Source: Novosphingobium sp. SG751A
GTDB lineage: Bacteria; Pseudomonadota; Alphaproteobacteria; Sphingomonadales; Sphingomonadaceae
Assembly (NCBI RefSeq): GCF_013149295.1
Contig: NZ_JABGCB010000006.1
Coordinates: 124,001 to 188,000, forward strand
Length of the DNA: 64,000 nucleotides
Reading direction: 5' to 3'
Position numbers and translations under genes: made by a program. The notes beneath the pieces are model-generated. The model was not told where the DNA came from, did no database searches, and saw only the letters and a program-made list of their open reading frames with translations. Shown piece by piece: positions 1 through 8,613 of this stretch (position 1 is the stretch's first letter; each line of letters begins with the position of its first letter).

Positions 1-248
1 CTTTGGGCGCGGTTTCGGTGGCGCGGGTGGAGCGACAGCAGGCAGGATCGGCCAGCGGCATCATCAAGACTGTCCAGCAAATGGGCGGGGCGCTGGGCAT
101 TGCCTTGGTCGGCTCGGCCTATCTCCAGTTTGCCGAAAACGGGCGGGGCGAGGCGGCTGCGCTTGCCGTGATGCTCGCCCTGTTGGCGCTGTGCCTGTTC
201 TGGGCTGCGCGGCTGCCGCAGGAAATTTTCCCGCGCAAGGCGGGTTGA
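1..248 (+). CDS. MFS drug/metabolite transporter, C-terminal fragment
   Basis: This is the 3' end of a gene whose start lies outside the window; about 81 residues are visible. The fragment has a stretch like GSASGIIKTVQQMGGALGIA followed by two hydrophobic segments, the pattern of the last transmembrane helices of DHA2 (EmrB/QacA-type, 14-helix) major facilitator transporters. It ends 33 bp before the deglycosidase-like gene on the same strand, so it could be in the same transcript and move the substrate or product of that enzyme. The substrate cannot be told from the fragment. Confidence 0.7.
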   Translation, partial: LGAVSVARVERQQAGSASGIIKTVQQMGGALGIALVGSAYLQFAENGRGEAAALAVMLALLALCLFWAARLPQEIFPRKAG

Positions 249-281
249 ATATCAAACCATTGAAGAAAAGGAGAGTTTCAG

Positions 282-1184
282 GTGGAGGATCGCTTCAAAT
301 ACGGCGTGTCTCTTTACAGCTTTACCGAGGATTTCGGCAGCGTCATGTCGATCGAGGAAGGCTTTGACCATATTGCCGACACTGGCGCCACAGGTATCGA
401 GATCCTGGGTGAAACCCATGTGACGGGCTATCCCACGCCGGACAAGGCGTGGCTGGACCGCTGGTTCGGCCTGCTGGACCGTACCGGGCTGGAGCCGACC
501 AACATGTGCTCGTGGGTGGACACCAAGCTGCGCCTTGGCCAGTCGCTGTCGGTGGACGAGGGGGCGGCCGAGCTGGTGCGCGATCTGACGCTGGCGCATC
601 AGTTGGGCTTCAAGTTTCTGCGGCCCAAATTCGGCGTGATCTCCGCCGATCTGGTGCCGGACCCGATCTGGGCGCCCGCGGTAGAGCGCGTGCTGGATCT
701 GGCGCACAAGCTGGACATCGTGATCTGTCCTGAAATCCATTCGCCAACGCCGATCAACCATCCGGTCGTCCATGGCTATATCGATTTCATCGAACGCACC
801 GGCACCAAGAACTTCGCCTTGCTGATCGACACCGGAATCTTTCAGGACCGGCCGCTGAAGAGCTGGGTACATGAGGTGCCCGAAGGCGACAGCGACCATG
901 CCAAGCTGATCAACGGCATGAAGGTGAACCCCGAGGAACTGGTGGGCATCGCGCCCTACATCGCCTTTATCCAGGCCAAGTTCCATCACATCGACGACAA
1001 CCTCCATGACGAGAACATCCCGTGGGAAAAGGTGATCCCGGTGCTCAAGCGCATTGGCTACACCGGCTATCTGTCGAGTGAATATGAGGGCGTGCGCGAA
1101 CCGTGGGTGGCGATCGACCAGGTGCGCCGACAGCATGTGCTGCTGCGCCGGCTTGAGGCTGCCTGCGACGCTGTGCCCGCCTAA
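282..1184 (+). CDS. Sugar phosphate isomerase/epimerase-like TIM barrel, probable C-glycoside deglycosidase alpha subunit
   Basis: The 300-residue protein belongs to the xylose-isomerase-like TIM-barrel superfamily. Likely metal ligands are Glu151 and His153 (CPEIHSP), Asp183 (LLIDTGIF), His235 or His236 (KFHHIDD) and Glu267 or Glu269 near the end. The N-terminus (GVSLYSF, then GVEILGE-type GIEILGE) resembles the catalytic alpha subunit of bacterial C-glycoside deglycosidases such as CarB and DfgA. Those enzymes cleave the C-C bond of 3-oxo-C-glycosides using a divalent metal. The next gene encodes the matching beta subunit, which is the main reason for this call over a generic isomerase. The start is GTG at 282, preceded by GGAG about ten bases upstream. 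No sugar 3-oxidase is visible nearby, so the substrate is unknown. Confidence 0.75.
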   Translation: MEDRFKYGVSLYSFTEDFGSVMSIEEGFDHIADTGATGIEILGETHVTGYPTPDKAWLDRWFGLLDRTGLEPTNMCSWVDTKLRLGQSLSVDEGAAELVRDLTLAHQLGFKFLRPKFGVISADLVPDPIWAPAVERVLDLAHKLDIVICPEIHSPTPINHPVVHGYIDFIERTGTKNFALLIDTGIFQDRPLKSWVHEVPEGDSDHAKLINGMKVNPEELVGIAPYIAFIQAKFHHIDDNLHDENIPWEKVIPVLKRIGYTGYLSSEYEGVREPWVAIDQVRRQHVLLRRLEAACDAVPA

Positions 1185-1205
1185 CCCCTCTTCAGGATGA
1201 CCATC

Positions 1206-1610
1206 ATGTATGAATTCCAATTGATCCAAAGCACCGGTTTTCGCAACCACGGACCAGAGGGCGCGCGCGATGGCGTTGAAGTGCGCCTGCGCCTGCCCAA
1301 TTATCGCGGCATGCGCCTCTCGCTGCTGGACGGTATCGACGTTACGCTCGACGGCGAGTTCTTCAGCCACGAAGTCACCAGCCTGATCCTGGGCGGCACG
1401 GTGTATGACCTTGCCGCCATGCGCGATGCCACCACTGTGCGCTGGGCGATGGGCGAACATGCCAGCGTGCTGGTGCCCAAGCCGGGCGGGCTCCTGCCCG
1501 GCATTCACCATGTCAAGGTGGCCGCCCTGGTGCGCTCGCCCTATTTCCCGCCGCATCTGCAACCTTTGCCGGTGCATGGCGAGCGTCTGGCCACCATCGT
1601 GCTGCCCTGA
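1206..1610 (+). CDS. DUF6379 protein, probable C-glycoside deglycosidase beta subunit
   Basis: This small protein of about 134 residues carries the signature of the C-glycoside deglycosidase beta subunit family (DUF6379): GFRN near the start, NYRG followed by LSLLDGI, DGEFFSHE, RWAMGE and GGLLPGIH. In characterised enzymes (CarC, DfgB) the beta subunit packs on the TIM-barrel alpha subunit and is needed for activity. It follows the alpha-subunit gene by 21 bp. An ATG at 1197 is in frame, but the one at 1206 has AGGA at 1194-1197 with an 8-base spacer, so 1206 is preferred. The family call rests on remembered motifs. Confidence 0.72.
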   Translation: MYEFQLIQSTGFRNHGPEGARDGVEVRLRLPNYRGMRLSLLDGIDVTLDGEFFSHEVTSLILGGTVYDLAAMRDATTVRWAMGEHASVLVPKPGGLLPGIHHVKVAALVRSPYFPPHLQPLPVHGERLATIVLP

Positions 1611-1702
1611 CGATTGCCGGGAGTGGGTCGGGGCCGGTCAATTCTGGCTGGCCCCGATCCGATTTGCTGCTAAGGGAACCGGCATATCGCAGGAAAGACA
1701 TC

Positions 1703-2308
1703 ATGGCGGAAAAGAAGCCCTATCACCGTGAAAACCTAAAACGGGATCTGTTTGAGGCAGGGCGGGACTTTGTGCAGAAGCACGGCCACCATGAGCTTTC
1801 CATGCGCACGCTGGCCCAGTTGGCAAGCGTATCGCCGGGCGCCGCCTACCATCACTTCGCTGATCGACGGGCGATCCTTTTGGCTGTGGCGATCGACGGT
1901 TTCGAACGGTTGCTCCATCAGGTCATCGAGCCGCAGGAAACCGAGCTTTCGCCGGTGGAGATGATCAAGGCCGGGGCATCGCGCTTTGTCCGCTTCGCAT
2001 TGGAAAACCCCTATCTGATCGAACTGATGTATGAGAGCGAACTGACCCGTCCTCAGATCGATCCTGCATTGCACCACTATCAGGAAATCAGCCACGCCAA
2101 GGGGGTGGCGGTTATCCGGCAATTCCTGCCCAATATCAGCGACAAGGAAGCCGATCTTCGCAATATCACCTTGTGGACGTCGATTTATGGTCTGGTGTCG
2201 ATGATCAACAAGGGCATCATCAGGCCGTTCGAGAATGGCAAGGCCACCATTGACGACATTTCCGATTGGGTGCTTGAACGCGCCGCCCGCAGCACGATCG
2301 GCGATTGA
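1703..2308 (+). CDS. TetR/AcrR family transcriptional regulator
   Basis: The protein of 201 residues has an N-terminal helix-turn-helix (SMRTLAQLASVSPGAAYHHF, about residues 36-55) and an all-helical ligand-binding domain. The start at 1703 is chosen over an in-frame start at 1664 because AGGAAAG lies six bases upstream. It follows the deglycosidase-like pair by 92 bp on the same strand and converges on the D-lactate dehydrogenase gene with a 9-bp gap. It may control the glycoside cluster to its left; the effector is unknown. Confidence 0.85.
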   Translation: MAEKKPYHRENLKRDLFEAGRDFVQKHGHHELSMRTLAQLASVSPGAAYHHFADRRAILLAVAIDGFERLLHQVIEPQETELSPVEMIKAGASRFVRFALENPYLIELMYESELTRPQIDPALHHYQEISHAKGVAVIRQFLPNISDKEADLRNITLWTSIYGLVSMINKGIIRPFENGKATIDDISDWVLERAARSTIGD

Positions 2309-2317
2309 GCAGGGACA

Positions 2318-4021
2318 CTAACAACAACCTTCCTGATCGCCCCAGTGCCGCTGTCGACTGGTGTGTCCGATGCCGGGGTTCAGCCGATTGCCCGGGTCCA
2401 GCGCCCGATAATGGGCGGCCAGCTCAGGCCCGGCCTCGTAGAGATGCCCTACATTGTGTTCCGCAGGATAACGCGCGCCGCGTTCATCCAGCAGGTGCCA
2501 CATGCGATGCTCCAACGCGATGGGGTCGACGCCGGGTTTCAGCACGTAATCCTGATGAAAGACGTGGCAGAAGAAGTGCCCGTAATAGAGTGCCTTATCG
2601 ATGCAGGCGGCGATGTCGGGGGGCAATTGTTCGCGCCAGTCGCGTTCATTGCGGCGCAGTGCAACGTCCAGCGCGATGATTTCGCCCACCGCCGGGGTGT
2701 GCATGGCGCGATAGCGCAAGGCCGCGCCCGCCACAGCAAAGCGTTGGAGAAAGGCCTTTTGCGCCTCCGCCGGCGTACATTCGAACAGATCGCCATCGGC
2801 GCTGGGGAACAGCGATGCGAGCAGGGCGCGCGTCTCATCGATCCCTTCATCGGCGACCTTGAGGATCAGGTGATGTTCGAAGCGGTCGCGCCACTGGCGC
2901 ATGCGCGGCGGCAGATGTTGTGGCAACAGCCTGCTGACGGCCTGCAAGACCCGATCGGAAACATGGTCGGGCAGCCACCGCAGCCTGTCTCCCAGCCGGT
3001 CCAGCCGGTTCTTGAGCGCAAAGAACAGCGGCAGGCGGTCCGTACCGAACCGTTCGATGGCGACGAACACATCCTTGCCATAGGTGGCCGCGACATCGAA
3101 CGCCTCGCGGTGGATATACTCGCCCGAAACCGGCAAATGCCGCAATTCGCCCAGCGCCCGCCGCCGCAGCATATCCAGTTCGGCCGGATCATTCGTGCCG
3201 ATATAGAAAGTGGCGGTGCGCTGGTCCTTGGGGAATGTGTCGAGCCGCACGGCCAGCACCATCAGCTTGCCCGCACAGCCCGATGCCTCGAACAGGCGCG
3301 TGGCATCGGCGTTGAAGCGGGCGGGGGAAGGGGCATCGACTGCCCGCACCCGCTCGGCATAATCGGGGGTTGAGGCCGTGCCCCCGGCCGCCCCCGCCGT
3401 GAACCGCCCCTTGGCCACCGCGCCCAGCATCGCTTCGGCATCGGCGCCCAGATCAAGCCCCAGATGGTTGACCAGTTCCACCCGCCCGTCCGCCGTGGCG
3501 CGGGCATAGAGCGCCAGTTCGGTATAGGCTGGGCCGCGCCGGATCAGCGCGCCGCCTGAATTGTTGCAAACGCCCCCGATCACCGATGCGCCGATGCACG
3601 AGGAACCGATCACCGAATGCGGCTCGCGCCCGATGGAGCCCAGCACGCGCTCCAGTTCGAACAGGGTGGCCCCGGCAAGGCACACCACCTGTTCGCCCCC
3701 GCCCAGCAGGTGGACGCCCTTGATCCGCATGGTGTTGATGATGACAACCGGGCGATCATACAGCCCGTCCGGCGTTGATCCGCCGGTAAGGCCCGTGTTG
3801 GCGGCCTGCGCGATCACGATCACATCGGCCGCCACGCAGGCGGCGAACACGCGGAATTGCTCCAGCGGGGTGGCGGGCCGCACCACGGCCAGCACCGGCC
3901 CTGTGCCATAGCGATAGCCTGTGGCATAGGGCCGGGTTGCGCTGTCCTGTGTCAACACATGGCGGTTGCCGACGATGGCGGCAAGCTGATCGAGCAGGGT
4001 CTGGGTCATAGCGCCATTCAT
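2318..4021 (-). CDS. dld: D-lactate dehydrogenase (quinone), FAD-dependent
   Basis: The 567-residue product matches E. coli Dld (571 residues) along its length. It has the FAD-binding PCMH region (QAANTGLTGGSTP, REPHSVIGSSCIGASVIGG) and the membrane-associated Dld C-terminal domain ending in NPGIGHTS. It oxidises D-lactate to pyruvate at the cytoplasmic face of the inner membrane and passes electrons to quinone. The reading frame stays open upstream to 4402, but that part only mirrors the adjacent SDR gene in another frame. The start is ATG at 4021 or the in-frame ATG at 4009. It is the last gene of a leftward operon with overlapping or abutting ends, so D-lactate is probably made by this pathway. 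Confidence 0.92.
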   Translation of the reverse strand: MNGAMTQTLLDQLAAIVGNRHVLTQDSATRPYATGYRYGTGPVLAVVRPATPLEQFRVFAACVAADVIVIAQAANTGLTGGSTPDGLYDRPVVIINTMRIKGVHLLGGGEQVVCLAGATLFELERVLGSIGREPHSVIGSSCIGASVIGGVCNNSGGALIRRGPAYTELALYARATADGRVELVNHLGLDLGADAEAMLGAVAKGRFTAGAAGGTASTPDYAERVRAVDAPSPARFNADATRLFEASGCAGKLMVLAVRLDTFPKDQRTATFYIGTNDPAELDMLRRRALGELRHLPVSGEYIHREAFDVAATYGKDVFVAIERFGTDRLPLFFALKNRLDRLGDRLRWLPDHVSDRVLQAVSRLLPQHLPPRMRQWRDRFEHHLILKVADEGIDETRALLASLFPSADGDLFECTPAEAQKAFLQRFAVAGAALRYRAMHTPAVGEIIALDVALRRNERDWREQLPPDIAACIDKALYYGHFFCHVFHQDYVLKPGVDPIALEHRMWHLLDERGARYPAEHNVGHLYEAGPELAAHYRALDPGNRLNPGIGHTSRQRHWGDQEGCC

Positions 4022-4022
4022 C

Positions 4023-4802
4023 TCACTGGGCATAGGGCCACGCGGCGCGGGTAAAGACGCCGCCATCGACCCACAGGGTCTGGCCGGTGACAAAGCGCGA
4101 TCTGGCGCCGGCAAAGAACAGCACCGCGCCGAGAAGGTCCTCGGGCGTACCCACCCGGCCCAGCGGGGTGATGGGCGCCCATGTCGCGGCATAATTGGGC
4201 GCTTCTTCGGCCGTGCGCTCTGTGGCGATGGCGCCGGGGGCCACGCAGTTGACCGTGATGCCATAGCGGCCCAGTTCCACCGCCGCTGACTTGGTGAACT
4301 GCTCGATCCCGCCCTTGGATGCGGTGTAATCGACCAGATTGGGGAAGGCGAGCTTGTTGCAGCCCGAACCGATGTTGATGATCGAGCCGCCCTGACCGGC
4401 ATCGGCCATCAGGCGGCCCACGATCTGGGTATGCAGGAAGCAGCCCTTGAGATTGGTGCGGATCACGTCATCCCAACGCTCTTCTTCCAGATCGAGCAGG
4501 GGCGACCATGTCTGGATGCCCGCATTGTTGACCAGCAGCGTGGGCGCTTGGCCTGCCCACGCCACCGCCTGCCCCACAAAGGCTTTGACCTGCGCCTTGA
4601 TGCCCACATCGCACGGCAGGGCCAGCGCGGTCAGTCCTTCGGCTGCCAGCGCCTGCACACTGGCCTGGGCGGCGTCGGGCGATGAGCGATAGCTGAAGGC
4701 CACCGCATAGCCCGCCCGCGCCAGCGCGCCCACCAGATAATGCCCGATGCCGGTGCTGCCCCCGGTCAGGATGGCAAGGGGCCCTGAAACAGGCTGTGTC
4801 AC
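4023..4802 (-). CDS. SDR family NAD(P)-dependent oxidoreductase, sugar 1-dehydrogenase-like
   Basis: This is a classical short-chain dehydrogenase of 259 residues with the nucleotide motif TGGSTGIG (residues 13-20), the structural NNAG motif and the catalytic YTASK. The C-terminus has the usual WVDGG. The start is GTG at 4802, overlapping the stop of the next SDR gene as GTGA. Resemblance is to glucose 1-dehydrogenase and 3-oxoacyl-ACP reductase types, which does not fix a substrate. In this operon the likeliest role is oxidation of an aldose to a lactone at the head of a non-phosphorylative sugar pathway; that is inference from context. Confidence 0.8.
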   Translation of the reverse strand: MTQPVSGPLAILTGGSTGIGHYLVGALARAGYAVAFSYRSSPDAAQASVQALAAEGLTALALPCDVGIKAQVKAFVGQAVAWAGQAPTLLVNNAGIQTWSPLLDLEEERWDDVIRTNLKGCFLHTQIVGRLMADAGQGGSIINIGSGCNKLAFPNLVDYTASKGGIEQFTKSAAVELGRYGITVNCVAPGAIATERTAEEAPNYAATWAPITPLGRVGTPEDLLGAVLFFAGARSRFVTGQTLWVDGGVFTRAAWPYAQ

Positions 4803-5539
4803 AGGCTCATTCCTCCATCAATCACCAGATTGCTGCCGGTCATGAAACGCGCTTCGTCGCTGGCCAGCAGCACGGCGGTGGCGGCGATCTCCTCGGCCTG
4901 CCCCATGCGCCCCATCGGTTGGCGGGCGATGAAGGCGGCCCGTGCGGCCTCTGCATCGCCCGTGGCGGCAAAGCGCTGGTGCAGGGAAGGGGTCTCGACC
5001 GTGCCGGGGCTGATCGCGTTGCAGCGGATGCCCCGGTCGATGAAGTCGCGCGCCACCGACATGGTCAAGCCGATCACCGCAGCCTTGCTGGTGCCATAGG
5101 CAAAACGGTTGGGCGCCGCCATCACGCTGGAAACCACCGAGGCGATATTGACAATCGAACCATCGCCGCGCGCCAGCATCGCGGGCAGGAACGCCCGGAT
5201 CATCAGGGCCATCGAGCGCACATTGACACTTATGCTGCGGTCGAAATCGGCCATCGCGCCATCCAGAATGGTGCCATGCGCCACCAGCCCCACACAATTG
5301 ACGAGAACGCCTACATCGCCCAGCGCGGCCGCCGCCCCGGCCACGGCGGCTTCGTCCGTCACGTCAAGCGGCAGCCGTTCAATGCCATCTGTGGCGGGGG
5401 GCGTGTCATCAAAGTGCAGATCCGCCGCGATGACCCGCGCCCCTTCGGCGGCAAAGCGCTCTGTGATTGCGCGGCCGATGCCTTGCGCCCCGCCTGTGAC
5501 AAGACAGGTCTTGCCCCTAAGTCGCCCCTGCATGGCCAT
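4799..5539 (-). CDS. SDR family oxidoreductase, probable 2-keto-3-deoxy-aldonate 4-dehydrogenase
   Basis: The 246-residue protein has TGGAQGIG (15-22), NCVG in place of NNAG, the catalytic YGTSK and a C-terminal VIDGGMSL. It resembles L-2-keto-3-deoxyrhamnonate/fuconate 4-dehydrogenases (LRA5 type, described in Sphingomonas), which make 2,4-diketo-3-deoxy acids. The gene upstream encodes the hydrolase that would cleave that product, which supports the call. The start is ATG at 5539, overlapping the hydrolase stop; an in-frame ATG at 5533 is an alternative. Sugar stereochemistry cannot be read from the sequence. Confidence 0.78.
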   Translation of the reverse strand: MAMQGRLRGKTCLVTGGAQGIGRAITERFAAEGARVIAADLHFDDTPPATDGIERLPLDVTDEAAVAGAAAALGDVGVLVNCVGLVAHGTILDGAMADFDRSISVNVRSMALMIRAFLPAMLARGDGSIVNIASVVSSVMAAPNRFAYGTSKAAVIGLTMSVARDFIDRGIRCNAISPGTVETPSLHQRFAATGDAEAARAAFIARQPMGRMGQAEEIAATAVLLASDEARFMTGSNLVIDGGMSL

Positions 5540-6393
5540 CAGACCCCGTCATTCCATGCGCGCACGGTATGGCGCTGGCTGCCCAATTTCTCGATGCCCA
5601 ATTCCACCACATCGCCTTCCTTCAGGAATACCGGCGGCTTCATGCCCATGCCCACGCCCGGCGGGGTGCCCGTGGTGATGATGTCGCCCGGCAACAGGAC
5701 CATGAACTGGCTGACATAGCTGACGATGGTGGCGCAATCGAAGATCATGGTGCGTGTGTTGCCGGTCTGCATACGCCGGCCGTTCACGTCCAGCCACATG
5801 GCAAGGTTCTGCACATCGCCCACCTCATCCCGCGTGACCAGCCAGGGGCCCACGGGGCCAAAGGTGTCGCAGCCCTTGCCCTTGTCCCACGAACCAAGGC
5901 GTTCAAGCTGATATTCGCGCTCGGACAGATCGTCGCACACGACATAGCCCGCCACATGGTCCAGCGCCTTGTCCTTGTCGACATAGGCGGCGCGGGTGCC
6001 GATGACGATGCCCAGTTCGACTTCCCAGTCCATCTTGTCCGATCCGCGCGGGCGGCGCACATTGTCATTGGGGCCTTGGATGCAGGAAACGCCCTTGGTG
6101 AACATGATCGGTTCGGCCGGGACCGCCATTCCGGCTTCCTCGGCATGGTCGGAATAGTTGAGGCCGATGGCGATGAACTGGCGCGTGCCGGAAAACGGCG
6201 TGCCCAGACGCGACGCGCTGTCCACCAAGGGAAGGGTCTGTACATCAAGCGCCTGCAGCGCGGCCAGACGGTCGGGCGCCAGCCAGTCGGGCGTGATGTC
6301 TGCGACATGGGCCGAAAGGTCACGCAATTGCCCCTGCGCATCGATCACACCCGGTTTTTCCGCGCCGACAGCCCCATAACGTACCAGTTTCAT
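5539..6393 (-). CDS. Fumarylacetoacetate hydrolase family protein, probable 2,4-diketo-3-deoxy-aldonate hydrolase
   Basis: The 284-residue product has the FAH fold. Metal-binding acids lie in DWEVELGIVIG, and the stretch KGKGCDTFGPVGPWLVT is typical of the LRA6-like hydrolases that split 2,4-diketo-3-deoxy-rhamnonate or -fuconate into pyruvate and lactate. The end has the usual PGDIITTGTPPGVG. Start ATG at 6393 is chosen because GGAG sits seven bases upstream; an earlier in-frame TTG at 6405 lacks a ribosome-binding site. It heads the catabolic part of the operon, 64 bp after the TetR gene. Pyruvate plus D-lactate is the product set that fits the operon. Confidence 0.85.
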   Translation of the reverse strand: MKLVRYGAVGAEKPGVIDAQGQLRDLSAHVADITPDWLAPDRLAALQALDVQTLPLVDSASRLGTPFSGTRQFIAIGLNYSDHAEEAGMAVPAEPIMFTKGVSCIQGPNDNVRRPRGSDKMDWEVELGIVIGTRAAYVDKDKALDHVAGYVVCDDLSEREYQLERLGSWDKGKGCDTFGPVGPWLVTRDEVGDVQNLAMWLDVNGRRMQTGNTRTMIFDCATIVSYVSQFMVLLPGDIITTGTPPGVGMGMKPPVFLKEGDVVELGIEKLGSQRHTVRAWNDGV

Positions 6394-6457
6394 AGAATTC
6401 TCCAAAAATAGACGTGATTTCTTGGTTCAGGATCGCCGCGGCGCCCCATGCGGATGG

Positions 6458-7129
6458 TCACGGCGCGTGTTGCAGATAGGCAAGACAGGCCAGCGCCAGC
6501 TCTGTTCGAAACGCGGCCCAATCGATCCATCGGGCAGAATCGCGCGTCGCTCCCAGCCCGAATTCCCGCGCCAGCGCCGCAAAGATCAGGCGGAACGCGA
6601 CGTCCGCCTTTGCCCGCTTGCGTGGCCCGCCGATTTCTTCGGGAAAGGCCAGAAAGATCTGCATGGCGGCGGCCACCGAGTGTTCGGCCTGAGCTTTGCC
6701 GATACCGGACAGTTCCCGATCATGTTCGGCGCGGTTCATCGCGGTGCGCAGGATCAAGGCATTCGCGGCCAGAAGGTGCCCATACCCTTCGATGTACAGC
6801 GCGACCGCCTCGGCCAGATTAAACGCCTTGTTCAGAACGCTTCGGATCATTTGCACCTCTTCTGCGGCAATCCTGTCCAGCTCAAGGCTTAGCGCAGTGC
6901 GGATCAGCCTGTCCTTGGAGGGATAGCGAAGGTAGATCGAACCCACGGAAACCTTGCCGGCAAGGGCCACATCCTTCAGCGTGAAATCGTCGCTGCCATG
7001 GTGGGCGATCAGTTGGCGCGTGGCGGCAATCATGCGTTCATGGCTGGCCTTGCTGCGGTCCTGCTCGGGCAGTTTGGCCGCCGCTGCGGGGTGTCCTGGA
7101 TCACCATGGAATGATGGCATGGGCCGCAT
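6458..7129 (-). CDS. TetR/AcrR family transcriptional regulator
   Basis: The protein of 223 residues has an N-terminal helix-turn-helix (FTLKDVALAGKVSVGSIYLR, about residues 49-68) followed by a helical effector domain. The ATG at 7129 has AGGGA just upstream; ATG at 7120 is an alternative. It lies 9 bp after the MFS gene and before the aldonate hydrolase gene on the same strand, so it is probably a local repressor that senses the sugar acid. Its likely binding sites are the palindromes at 8424 and 8614. Confidence 0.85.
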   Translation of the reverse strand: MRPMPSFHGDPGHPAAAAKLPEQDRSKASHERMIAATRQLIAHHGSDDFTLKDVALAGKVSVGSIYLRYPSKDRLIRTALSLELDRIAAEEVQMIRSVLNKAFNLAEAVALYIEGYGHLLAANALILRTAMNRAEHDRELSGIGKAQAEHSVAAAMQIFLAFPEEIGGPRKRAKADVAFRLIFAALAREFGLGATRDSARWIDWAAFRTELALACLAYLQHAP

Positions 7130-7138
7130 GGTGATCCC

Positions 7139-8344
7139 TCAAATAGCCAGGCGAGCTTTTCCGCGTCCCAGCAGACCCCACAGAATGACCACGCCGCAAG
7201 ACGCCACGGCGATCAATCCCGCGATCAGGAAGCCGCCTCGCATGGAGCCTGCCGCTTGCGCCAGATGGTTGGCAACCCATGCCGAGGCAAACTGGCCCAT
7301 GAAGAAGGCACTTGTCCACGCGCCCATCCCGCGCCCACGGTGTTCAAAAGTGAATTTCGTCTGCGCCCAGGCGATGAGCGTGGGCACGGCCATACCGGCG
7401 CCGATTTGCTGAACGGTGACAGCCATAATCATCGAGGGCAAGTTCTTGGCCATCCCCACGCCGACCAGACCGGTTCCCAGAAAGAGGAGGAAGGCCGTCA
7501 ACTGGACGGCATTGGACCGCTTGGCCAACATACGAAAGATCACCGCGCCAAGCATGACAAACAGGCTGGGAATATAGGTGAGGCGGCTGAGTTCAGCGGG
7601 GTCCTTCACGCCGATTTCGGCAAAGGCGATGCTCCCGTTGACGATGAAAATGTAGTAGAGCGCGGACGCGGAAAAGGTGACCAGTGCCACCGCAATGGTC
7701 TCGATCCACGGGAAAGGCGTGCGGGTTCGCGCCGCGGCTTGGGTGCATTGATCTTTGGACTGGGGCTCATAAATGAACGCCAGCATGGCCGCAAAGATCG
7801 GAAAGGCGACCAGATAAATCAGGAAGCCGCCGTTCCATCGGACGCCCGCGATCAGACCGGACGCCAGCATGGCCGCAGAGCCGAAAAATGTGCCGACGAA
7901 ACCTTGCACAAACAGCCAGTTTTTGCGGCCTGTGTCGTCCCAATAGTCTGCGATCAGCGTGTTGACGATGGTGAGAATACCGGCTTCGCAGGCGCCCAGC
8001 AGCAGCCGTGTCGCGAAAATCTGATTGATGTCGTCGAGCAGGAACGGCGCGCTGCCCAAGGCGCCATACAACAGCGTGCTGACAAGCAGCAGGCGCCGCC
8101 GCCCGAACCTGTCGACAATCAGCCCGGCAAAGGGCGAGAGCACCGCCACGGTGAGCCCCGGTGCGGTCACCATCAAGGGCACCTTGCTGGCCGCGGCGGG
8201 ATCGTTGCTGAAATGCTGGATCATGGCGGCAACGATGGGAAACATCGTTACAATTGCGAACACCGGCAAAAAACCTGCCGCGATCAGAGTAAGTCCCTGC
8301 GGGCGCAGGGGCATACCGGCGAGGAAACGGCTGAACGGGTTCAT
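7139..8344 (-). CDS. Major facilitator superfamily transporter
   Basis: This 401-residue integral membrane protein has about 12 hydrophobic segments and the MFS loop motif DRFGRRRLL after the second helix. A second conserved stretch follows (LGACEAGILTIVNTLIADY). It is the first gene of the leftward operon with TetR, hydrolase, SDR, SDR and Dld genes. It is therefore a likely inner-membrane importer for the sugar, lactone or aldonate that the operon degrades. The specific substrate is not visible in the sequence. Confidence 0.85.
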   Translation of the reverse strand: MNPFSRFLAGMPLRPQGLTLIAAGFLPVFAIVTMFPIVAAMIQHFSNDPAAASKVPLMVTAPGLTVAVLSPFAGLIVDRFGRRRLLLVSTLLYGALGSAPFLLDDINQIFATRLLLGACEAGILTIVNTLIADYWDDTGRKNWLFVQGFVGTFFGSAAMLASGLIAGVRWNGGFLIYLVAFPIFAAMLAFIYEPQSKDQCTQAAARTRTPFPWIETIAVALVTFSASALYYIFIVNGSIAFAEIGVKDPAELSRLTYIPSLFVMLGAVIFRMLAKRSNAVQLTAFLLFLGTGLVGVGMAKNLPSMIMAVTVQQIGAGMAVPTLIAWAQTKFTFEHRGRGMGAWTSAFFMGQFASAWVANHLAQAAGSMRGGFLIAGLIAVASCGVVILWGLLGRGKARLAI

Positions 8345-8423
8345 CTTCTCTCCCTGTGCGGCGTGAGTGCCTGCATGATAGTATGCTTGGCCCCCCGCTC
8401 GGCTTTGTCCCGCCGATGTTAAA

Positions 8424-8438
8424 CTAAACGATGTTTAG
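8424..8438. promoter_or_regulatory. Putative TetR operator 1
   Basis: This is the perfect inverted repeat CTAAAC-GAT-GTTTAG, preceded by AAA. It lies 80 bp upstream of the MFS start codon, where a repressor site for the leftward operon is expected. The TetR encoded as the second gene of that operon is the likely ligand; this is inference. Confidence 0.5.
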
Positions 8439-8613
8439 AACGCGTGAGCACGGACTGGCAAGCGATTCTTTGCTCGGCTCTTTCCAATGGCCCCCACCCG
8501 CGAAACATTCGAAACCGCGAACCGTGGCGTGGCCTTGTTCCTCGAAATTCATGGGCTGCCTATGCGGCGGGGCAGGACCGGGAAATAGGGCTTGACCGGT
8601 CGCCGGGCGAAAA

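Noticed and set aside
4022..4402. N-terminal extension of the D-lactate dehydrogenase frame
   Set aside because: The extension overlaps the SDR gene in another frame, is rich in Pro, Ser and Arg, and has no counterpart in Dld proteins. The real start is at 4021 or 4009.
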